Source of the DNA: JACPDH01 sp041671505
GTDB taxonomy: Bacteria > Acidobacteriota > Thermoanaerobaculia > Gp7-AA8
Assembly: GCA_041671505.1 (NCBI GenBank)
Contig: JBAZBK010000006.1
Location: 1 to 64,000, forward strand
Reading direction: 5' to 3'
Length of the DNA: 64,000 nt
Under the pieces are notes generated by a model. The model was not told the DNA's origin. It did no database searches and saw nothing but the letters and a program-made list of their open reading frames with translations. The position numbers were made by a program, and so were the translations under genes. Position 1 is the first letter of the stretch. Each line of letters begins with the position of its first letter. This document shows, piece by piece, positions 58,285 to 64,000 of this stretch.

Positions 58285-58374
58285 GGGCATGCGCATCGGT
58301 TGGCGGGCCCGCGCCAACGGCCAGGCAGGCGGCGCGATGCATCGACTGCCTTGCTTGCCGCGACGCGCCCTGCC

Positions 58375-59340
58375 ATGCTGCGGCGCGTGAAATTCAGAGT
58401 CGAGTCATCCGGAGAGCTTCTCGAGATCCTCGCCGCCTCGTTCCCTGAGGCGTCGAAGAGCACGCTGCGCGAAATGCTTAAGTCGGGACGCGTGAGCGTC
58501 GGCGACGAGGTCGAGAAGAGCGCCAAGCGGAAGCTGAAGAAGGGAGAGAGCGTCGAAGTCGGCCGGAAGACGACCGCGTCGAACCTCGATCCGCGCGTCG
58601 CGCTCCTGTTCGAAGACGACGACCTCATCGTGATCATCAAGCCGTCCGGGCTTCTCACCGTCGGAACCGCGGGAGAGCAGGAAGAGACGCTCCAGCGCTA
58701 CCTCAACGCATACATGAGGTCGAGGCGCGGAAGCCGCGTCCATGTCGTCCACCGGCTCGACCGCGACACTTCGGGCGTGATGATGTTCGCGAAGAACTTC
58801 GGCACGAAGGAGCTCCTCAAGGACACCTTTGCAGCTCACGACATCGAGCGGGTCTACGTCGCGATCGTCGAGGGAAAGCCGCCGAAGGAAACCGGAACGA
58901 TCAAGTCATACCTGCGAGAGGATGCGGCGACGCTGATCGTCAGCAGCACCAACGACCGAACGGCCGGCAAGCTCGCGGTCACGCATTACAAGGTGGTCGA
59001 GTCGGGCAAGCGCTACTCGAAGGTCGAAGTGAGGCTCGAAACGGGGCGGAAGAACCAGATCCGCGCGCACTTCTCCGAGAACGGCTTTCCGATCGCGGGC
59101 GACCAGCGCTACGGAGCGAAGAGCAACCCGGTCGACCGTCTCTGCCTTCACGCCTTCCTCCTCGGCTTCAAGCATCCGAAGACCGGCAAGGCGCTGACGT
59201 TCACGGCTCCCGTCCCGGAGGCGATGAAGAACGTGATGCTGGACGGCGGGCCCAGGACGAAGGAACCAAAGCCGAAGGCCGGAGAACCAAGGCCAAAGAC
59301 CATTGAAAAGCGGCCAAAGGCGAAAGGCCACAGGCCATAG
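58375..59340 (+). CDS. RluA-family pseudouridine synthase with repeat-derived tail
   Basis: A 321-residue enzyme: an S4-like RNA-binding domain (about 5-70), then the catalytic domain with the active Asp in VHRLDRDTSGVMMF and the conserved GRKNQIRAHF and RLCLHAF segments. It converts uridine to pseudouridine in rRNA or tRNA; the exact site cannot be told. The last 30 residues (about 292-321: EPKPKAGEPRPK, then EKRPKAKGHRP) are Lys/Pro-rich and are encoded by the dispersed GGCCAAAGGC/GGCCACAGGCCATAG repeat, whose TAG supplies the stop. ATG 58375 was preferred; a GTG at 58387 is possible. Confidence 0.88.
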   Translation: MLRRVKFRVESSGELLEILAASFPEASKSTLREMLKSGRVSVGDEVEKSAKRKLKKGESVEVGRKTTASNLDPRVALLFEDDDLIVIIKPSGLLTVGTAGEQEETLQRYLNAYMRSRRGSRVHVVHRLDRDTSGVMMFAKNFGTKELLKDTFAAHDIERVYVAIVEGKPPKETGTIKSYLREDAATLIVSSTNDRTAGKLAVTHYKVVESGKRYSKVEVRLETGRKNQIRAHFSENGFPIAGDQRYGAKSNPVDRLCLHAFLLGFKHPKTGKALTFTAPVPEAMKNVMLDGGPRTKEPKPKAGEPRPKTIEKRPKAKGHRP

Positions 59341-59489
59341 CAAGCAGAGCGCCGAGTTCGCGACGCGAGTTCGGCGTACTCTCGTTTTCAGGGTGTCCCC
59401 ACATCACGCTGTGGGTTCGAGCGGGCACAGGCCGCGAAGCTGCTCCCCGATTGCTTTGGCCTATGGCCCCTTGCCTCGTGGCCTGCTTC
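59341..59489. repeat. Repeat-bounded gap between convergent genes
   Basis: The GGCCACAGGCCATAG unit at its left end and the reverse unit CTTTGGCCTATGGCCCCTTG (about 59453-59472) at its right end can pair. The space between has an imperfect CGCCGAGTTCGCG / CGCGAGTTCGGCG hairpin (about 59351-59377). No gene is present. Confidence 0.7.
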
Positions 59490-60770
59490 TTAGTGTCCCG
59501 CCCTCTCGATCAGCGTTTCCAGGTAGCGCGACTTCATCTGCTCCGAGGCCAAGAGCTGTTGAACCGGCGGCAGTTTCAGGATGACGCCGAGGACCGTTGC
59601 CATCACCCTGTGGCTCAGCAGCGCGCGGTTGTCGAAGATCAGGTGCTGCAGCGTGCCGCGCTCGATCGCCATGACGACGGCGCGGTGTGCGCCGTTGAGC
59701 GGGGTGATGACGCGTTCGGGACGTGATTCGAGGCGGATGCTCTCCTTCGAGCAGGTGCGCACGCAGACGCCGCAGCCGAGGCAGAGGTCGGCGTCGAGCT
59801 TCGCAACCTTCACCTTCGGCCGGTGCGGGTCGTTTGCCGACACGAGCAACATCGCTTCTACGGGGCAGGCCGCGACGCACTTGCCGCAGCCGGTGCAGCT
59901 CGCCGCGTCGAGAGTGGGGATGAAGTTCGTCGTGTGAACGGGATTCAGGATCGCGAAGCGCCTGGCGGCGATCATCGCCTCGCAGCAGCAGCCGCAGCAG
60001 TTGCAGATGAACGCCGGTCGCTCGCGCACGTTCTCGCCGAACTGCACGAGGTTGTGGCCCCACGCCTCGGCGAGCAGGTCGCGCGCCTCGCTCCTGTCGA
60101 TCGCCCGCGCGTGGCCATGCTTCGTCAGCGGTGCCGCGGCGCCGTTGAACGTCAGGCAGATGTTCATCGGCGCGTCGCACGCGCGTCCCATGTGCTTCAT
60201 CTTGTGCCGGCAGTAACAGGTGCCGACCCCGATGTGCGAGGCGCTCTCGATCACGTGCGTCGCGCGCTCGTAGTCGAGAACATGCAGCGCGTTGTCGGAC
60301 GAGAGTGCGCGCTCCTGCACGAACGTCCGGCCTAACTGTGTCTTGCCGCGGGTGAAGAGCTCGCGGACGAAGTCCTCCTCGACGTTCAGGTACTCGTGGA
60401 AGAGCGACGCGAGCTCCTTCTGGTCGATGTCGTCGCGGATCCGCATCAGCGAGAACTCGAAGAAGCCGGCCATCGGGGGAGGGAGCACGTACGTCGTCTC
60501 GCCGTTCTCGTCGCAGTCGAGCAGCATGGCGCGTTCTGCGAGCTCCTCGAGCGTCCGTTGCGCTTCCACGACGTTCGTCTTCCAGATCTCCGCGGCCTTA
60601 CGCGCGGTGAACGGGCGGATCGGGAGCTGCGCGATCAGCGACGCCTCGCGCTCCGACACGAGAATCCGGAGAATCCGGTAGAGCAGCTCGGAAGGCGGCG
60701 CACCCTGCGCGAAGCGGTTGAGTCGCTCGACGAGGCCGCTGTATCCCGATTTCAGCGTGAGGTGAGCCAC
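59490..60770 (-). CDS. Multi-cluster iron-sulfur protein (ferredoxin-like, unknown partner)
   Basis: A 426-residue cytoplasmic protein without membrane helices. Residues about 40-110 look like a winged-helix or related helical domain (PFTARKAAEIWKTNVVEAQRTLEELAERAML). A middle Cys/His set (VGTCYCRHKMKHMGRACDAP ... CLTF) and CNCCGCCCEAM may bind another cluster. Two ferredoxin motifs follow: CTGCGKCVAACP and CLGCGVCVRTC. This composition resembles uncharacterised '4Fe-4S dicluster' proteins of anaerobic and respiratory bacteria. It probably transfers electrons. The start is GTG at 60770 with GAGGAG seven bases upstream. It is convergent with the RluA gene. Confidence 0.8.
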   Translation of the reverse strand: MAHLTLKSGYSGLVERLNRFAQGAPPSELLYRILRILVSEREASLIAQLPIRPFTARKAAEIWKTNVVEAQRTLEELAERAMLLDCDENGETTYVLPPPMAGFFEFSLMRIRDDIDQKELASLFHEYLNVEEDFVRELFTRGKTQLGRTFVQERALSSDNALHVLDYERATHVIESASHIGVGTCYCRHKMKHMGRACDAPMNICLTFNGAAAPLTKHGHARAIDRSEARDLLAEAWGHNLVQFGENVRERPAFICNCCGCCCEAMIAARRFAILNPVHTTNFIPTLDAASCTGCGKCVAACPVEAMLLVSANDPHRPKVKVAKLDADLCLGCGVCVRTCSKESIRLESRPERVITPLNGAHRAVVMAIERGTLQHLIFDNRALLSHRVMATVLGVILKLPPVQQLLASEQMKSRYLETLIERAGH

Positions 60771-60879
60771 GATGCGCTCCTCTCCTGGGGGCAAATCGAG
60801 CTTAGCGCCGGAGCTCTGCCGCTGTTGTGACTCGCGATACGTGGGCGCGTGAGGTCGGGCTCGGGGCCGAAACGGAAAA

Positions 60880-60902
60880 CGCCGACGCCTGAGGCGCCGG
60901 CG
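60880..60902 (-). terminator. Hairpin terminator of glpX
   Basis: A ten-pair stem (CGCCGACGCC / GGCGCCGGCG, one mismatch or G-T pair) with loop TGA is followed in minus-strand direction by TTTTCCGTTTC. Confidence 0.7.
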
Positions 60903-60949
60903 CTCTCGTTGCCGCGATTCCTCGGTCGCGGCGACTTCACCACTCCCAG

Positions 60950-61930
60950 CTACATCGTGAGCGGGATCGTCAGGTCGTCGCGGTAGATCGAGTCGATGAA
61001 GCGGATCGTGCTCTGCTTCCGCGACATGAAGATCGACGAGCAGCGGATGCCGCCGCCGAAGTACCTGATTCCGCGCAGGAGGTCGCCGTCGGTGACGCCG
61101 GTGGCGCAGAAGATGATGTCGTCACCCGACGCCAGCTCGTCGGTCTCGTAAATTTTGTTAGGGTCGTTGAATCCCATATCCTTCAACCGCTGCTCGTGCC
61201 ACCGCTCGAGCGGCTTGAGGCGCGCCTGGATCCTGCCACCGAGGCAGCGGATGGCCGCGGCCGTGAGGACTCCCTCCGGTGCGCCGCCGGTGCCCATGAG
61301 GCCGTGGATTCCGGTGCCGCGGATCGCGGCCGACATCCCGGCTGCAAGGTCGCCGTCGCCGATGAGCTTGATGCGGGCGCCCGCCTCGCGGATCTGGCCG
61401 ATGAGCTCGTAGTGGCGGTCGCGGTCGAGCACGACGATCGTCAGCTCGTTGACGTCGCGCTTGAAGGCCTCGGCCATCTGCCGGAGGTTTTCCTCGACCG
61501 AGTTCGTGATCGAGACCCATTTCGCGGCGGTCGGGCCGACGACCAGCTTCTCCATGTAGATGTCGGGAGCGTTGAGAAGACCACCCTTCTCCGAGGCGGC
61601 GAGGACGGCGATCGAGTTAGGCCCGCCCGTCGCGCAGAGGTTCGTCCCCTCGAGCGGGTCGACGGCGATGTCGATCTCGGGATTCAGGTCGCCATGCTCG
61701 TCCTTCTCGTGGCCGACGATCTCGCCGACGTAGAGCATCGGCGCCTTGTCGCGCTCGCCTTCGCCGATGACGATCGTGCCGCGCATGTTCAGCTTCGACA
61801 TGTCCTCGCGCATCGCCTCGACCGCGACCTGGTCGGAGTACTTCCGGTTGCCGTAGCCCATCGTGCGGGCCGCGGCAATCGCGGCGCGCTCGGCGACCTT
61901 CAGAAATCCGATCTCGAGACTCGTTTCCAT
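60950..61930 (-). CDS. glpX: Fructose-1,6-bisphosphatase class II
   Basis: A 326-residue GlpX-type phosphatase that makes fructose 6-phosphate in gluconeogenesis. Metal and substrate motifs: IVIGEGERDKAPMLY (Glu/Asp), DIAVDPLEGTNLCATG (the DPxxGT metal motif), and TGGAPEGVLTAAAIRCLGG. Length is normal and no key residue is missing. It is read from its own start 55 bases after the gcdH-like stop and is followed by its own hairpin terminator, so it is probably monocistronic. Confidence 0.95.
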   Translation of the reverse strand: METSLEIGFLKVAERAAIAAARTMGYGNRKYSDQVAVEAMREDMSKLNMRGTIVIGEGERDKAPMLYVGEIVGHEKDEHGDLNPEIDIAVDPLEGTNLCATGGPNSIAVLAASEKGGLLNAPDIYMEKLVVGPTAAKWVSITNSVEENLRQMAEAFKRDVNELTIVVLDRDRHYELIGQIREAGARIKLIGDGDLAAGMSAAIRGTGIHGLMGTGGAPEGVLTAAAIRCLGGRIQARLKPLERWHEQRLKDMGFNDPNKIYETDELASGDDIIFCATGVTDGDLLRGIRYFGGGIRCSSIFMSRKQSTIRFIDSIYRDDLTIPLTM

Positions 61931-61948
61931 CGCCCCTCCTCAAACTGC

Positions 61949-61975
61949 AAGGCCCTCCGTTCGCCGGAGGGCCTT
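61949..61975 (-). terminator. Hairpin between the acyl-CoA dehydrogenase gene and glpX
   Basis: An 11-bp perfect stem (AAGGCCCTCCG / CGGAGGGCCTT) with a five-base loop lies just downstream of the dehydrogenase stop. The following sequence (GCAGTTTGAGG) is only weakly T-rich. Confidence 0.7.
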
Positions 61976-61985
61976 CGATTCCCCG

Positions 61986-63209
61986 TTACTTCTTCTCGGC
62001 GTTCGCTTCCATCTGCTTCGCGAACGCCGCCGGCATTGGCGGATTGTACGCCGCGATGCCTGTGACCGCTTCGCCGATCACCAGATTGTGAACGTCATGA
62101 GTTCCCTCGTAGGTCTTCACCGACTCGAGGTTCATCATGTGACGGATCACCGGGTACTCGTCCGAAATGCCGTTCGCGCCGAGGATGTCGCGTGCCATGC
62201 GCGCGCACTCGAGGGCGATGTTGACGTTGTTCATCTTGCCCATCGAAACGTGGTGAGGCTTGAGCTTGCCCTGGTCCTTGAGGCGTCCCATCTGCAGCGC
62301 GAGGAGCTGGCCCTTCGTGATCTCGGTGATCATCCAGGCGAGCTTGTTCTGCACGAGCTGGTGTGACGCGATCGGCTGGCCGCCGAACTGGATGCGCTGC
62401 TTCGAGTACTCGGTCGCCGTCTGGAACACCGCCATCGCAGCGCCGAGCACGCCCCAGGCGATGCCGTAGCGCGCCTGCGTGAGGCAGCTGAGCGGGTGCT
62501 TGAGCGACGACGTCTCCGGCAGCCGATTCGAGTCGGGGATCCGGCAGTCTTCGAAGAAGAGCTGGGAGGTCACCGAGGCGCGGAGCGAGAACTTGCCCAT
62601 GTGGTAGGCGGTGTTGTAGCCGGGCGTTCCCTTCTCGACGAGAAAGCCCTTGATGCCTTCGTCGGTCTTCGCCCAGACGACGGCGACGTCGGCAACCGAT
62701 CCGTTGGTGATCCACGACTTGGCGCCGTTGAGGATCCACGAATCGCCGTCCTTCTTCGCGCGCGTCCGCATTCCTCCCGGATTCGATCCGAAGTCGGGCT
62801 CGGTCAGGCCGAAGCAGCCGATCTTCTCGCCGGTGGCGAGACCCGGAATCCACTTGTCCTTCTGTTCCTTCGATCCGTACTTGTAGATCGGGAACATGAC
62901 GAGGCCCGACTGCACCGAGGCGAACGAACGGAGACCGGAGTCGCCGCGCTCGAGCTCCTGCATGATCAGGCCGTAGGCGACGTTGTTCAGCCCCGGAAGG
63001 CCGTACTCGTTGATCGTCGCTCCGAAAAGACCCATTTCGCCCATCTTCGGGATGAGCTCGCGCGGGAACTTCTCGTGGCGGTTCGCCTCCTCGATGATCG
63101 GGAGGACCTCTTCGTCGACGAAGTCACGGACGGTCTGTCGGACCATCAGTTCCTCTTCGGTGAAGAGAGAGTCGATTTCCATGTAGTCGACACCAGGGAA
63201 GCTGCTCAC
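61986..63209 (-). CDS. Acyl-CoA dehydrogenase, glutaryl-CoA dehydrogenase-like
   Basis: A 407-residue flavin dehydrogenase. GCFGLTEPDFGSNPGGMRTRA (substrate/FAD site), KSWITNGSVAD, and the catalytic Glu in TYEGTHDVHNLVIGEAVTG, which matches glutaryl-CoA dehydrogenase better than straight-chain acyl-CoA dehydrogenases. The likely reaction is oxidation, possibly with decarboxylation, of glutaryl-CoA in lysine/aromatic catabolism. No electron-transfer flavoprotein genes are in the window. The ATG at 63209 (MSSFPGVDY) gives a normal N-terminus; a following ATG at residue 10 is an alternative. Confidence 0.88.
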   Translation of the reverse strand: MSSFPGVDYMEIDSLFTEEELMVRQTVRDFVDEEVLPIIEEANRHEKFPRELIPKMGEMGLFGATINEYGLPGLNNVAYGLIMQELERGDSGLRSFASVQSGLVMFPIYKYGSKEQKDKWIPGLATGEKIGCFGLTEPDFGSNPGGMRTRAKKDGDSWILNGAKSWITNGSVADVAVVWAKTDEGIKGFLVEKGTPGYNTAYHMGKFSLRASVTSQLFFEDCRIPDSNRLPETSSLKHPLSCLTQARYGIAWGVLGAAMAVFQTATEYSKQRIQFGGQPIASHQLVQNKLAWMITEITKGQLLALQMGRLKDQGKLKPHHVSMGKMNNVNIALECARMARDILGANGISDEYPVIRHMMNLESVKTYEGTHDVHNLVIGEAVTGIAAYNPPMPAAFAKQMEANAEKK

Positions 63210-63285
63210 AAATAGACTCCTTCTCTGCAGTTTGCCGCGGAGGTGCGGCGCCGATTGGAGGCCGAATCATAGCGCGGTTGGGCGC

Positions 63286-63308
63286 GAATTGAGAATTGAG
63301 AATTGAGA
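63286..63308. repeat. GAATTGAGAATTGAGAATTGA repeat unit
   Basis: Three tandem GAATTGA units upstream of the acyl-CoA dehydrogenase gene are the same family as the pair at 36369 and 36546. Confidence 0.7.
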
Positions 63309-63379
63309 CGTGAGCGATGCCGGAACGGTGACGTCACGGCGCCATCTCGACCCGCAATCGACGCCTCCGGCGTCCCGGC

Positions 63380-63994
63380 TCAGCCCTTTCGAGCGGTGTA
63401 GAGCACGTGCGCGTGTGGGTAGCCGGCGTCGATCGGCTCGGCGTGGAAGCCGGCGAATCCGATCCGGTCGAGGCGGGCTGCAATCTGTGCTCCGCTCTCG
63501 TAGCTGAACGCCTCGCCGAGCGTCAGCCCGAACAGCCTGTCCCAGAGCCTCTCCTGTGCGCGGTTCCAGGCGAACTTCAGCCGGTCATCGGGATCCTGCT
63601 CTTTCAGCAGCAGGAGGCCACCGGGAGAGAGCCGGGCGTGGGCGCGGGAGAGAATCGGATCCCATTGGTCCACCGGGATCCTGTAGAGCACGTCGAAGAT
63701 CGCGACAAGGTCGAACTGGCCCGCGACCGCATCGTCGAAGGCCGCGATCGTTCGTACGCGCGGGTGGATCGCCGGGGCGAGAGACTTGCGGAGATCGGGC
63801 TCGACGGCGATCGCCGTGGCTGCTCCCGCCTCGATCGCGAGCCGCGCGAAGGTTCCGTGACCGGCGCCGACGTCGAGCACGCGGCCTCCTTCGGGGACGT
63901 GCTTCAGGGTCCGGAGGAAGGGGCAGGTGAGGAAACGGCCGAGGATGTGCGCTCGCGTCGCGGGAAGGCGCGAGGAGTAAGTCTGATGGAGCAC
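63380..63994 (-). CDS. Class I SAM methyltransferase (start at or beyond the right edge)
   Basis: At least 204 residues. Motif I is VLDVGAGHGTFARLA (about 39-53), with the acidic residue in AVEPDLRK, followed by FDLVAIFDVLYRIP and LSPGGLLLLKEQDPDD of the methyltransferase fold. The frame opens with a GTG six bases from the window end, so the true start may be further upstream. The substrate is unknown. Confidence 0.75.
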   Translation of the reverse strand: MLHQTYSSRLPATRAHILGRFLTCPFLRTLKHVPEGGRVLDVGAGHGTFARLAIEAGAATAIAVEPDLRKSLAPAIHPRVRTIAAFDDAVAGQFDLVAIFDVLYRIPVDQWDPILSRAHARLSPGGLLLLKEQDPDDRLKFAWNRAQERLWDRLFGLTLGEAFSYESGAQIAARLDRIGFAGFHAEPIDAGYPHAHVLYTARKG

Positions 63995-64000
63995 GGTCAG

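Overview
This 64 kb window is GC-rich bacterial chromosome with dense coding on both strands. It carries no rRNA, no tRNA that I could see, no prophage and no CRISPR array. The gene content and style suggest an Acidobacteriota-like Gram-negative: Pro/Gly-rich proteins with a TonB C-terminal domain, an outer-membrane FadL-type protein, a cytochrome bd-like oxidase with fused heme c domains, a proton-pumping complex I, and dnaK followed by an HspR-type repressor. The phylum is an inference from style, not from a marker gene.

Layout. Positions 1-10 kb hold a partial gene at the left edge (possibly an IS1182-like transposase), an MFS transporter, an ECF sigma factor translationally coupled to a membrane-anchored TonB-domain protein, a HutF-like amidohydrolase that has lost two metal ligands, ExoD, a flavin reductase with UppS (isoprenoid), and a winged-helix regulator with its membrane partner and matching inverted-repeat operators. 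Positions 10-20 kb hold a histone-H1-like basic protein, a 1516-residue secreted protein with 24 exact plant-type leucine-rich repeats, a bd-like oxidase pair and a rhomboid protease. Positions 20-30 kb hold typA with an unusual insertion, two paralogous SH3/TonB-C-like proteins that flank a probable 56-residue selenoprotein gene (in-frame TGA plus a bacterial SECIS-like hairpin), an ABC-2 transporter, a GDSL hydrolase, a BI-1 family protein, dnaK and hspR. Positions 30-44 kb hold a sigma-70 factor with two region-4 domains, a heterodimeric ABC exporter, a cysteine-less glutaredoxin-like protein, ComM/YifB, a GDSL hydrolase, FadL-like and DUF4412-like envelope proteins, and a class IV aminotransferase.

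Positions 44-58 kb are dominated by complex I, split into two divergent clusters: nuoG-H-J-K-L-M-N-rex on the minus strand and nuoA-E-F on the plus strand. nuoB, nuoC, nuoD and nuoI are not in the window. A PpiC isomerase, a CheY-like protein, a small membrane protein and a STAS protein lie between the two clusters. Rex, the NADH/NAD+ sensor, closes the minus-strand cluster, and the bd-like oxidase at 15 kb would be one outlet for the electrons. Positions 58-64 kb hold an RluA-type pseudouridine synthase, a multi-cluster ferredoxin-like protein, class II fructose-1,6-bisphosphatase, a glutaryl-CoA-dehydrogenase-like enzyme and a methyltransferase cut by the right edge.

The most striking non-coding feature is a set of dispersed palindromic repeat families that sit against stop codons. 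In at least three genes they supply the stop codon or the C-terminal residues. The candidate I would check first is the selenoprotein at 23106-23276.
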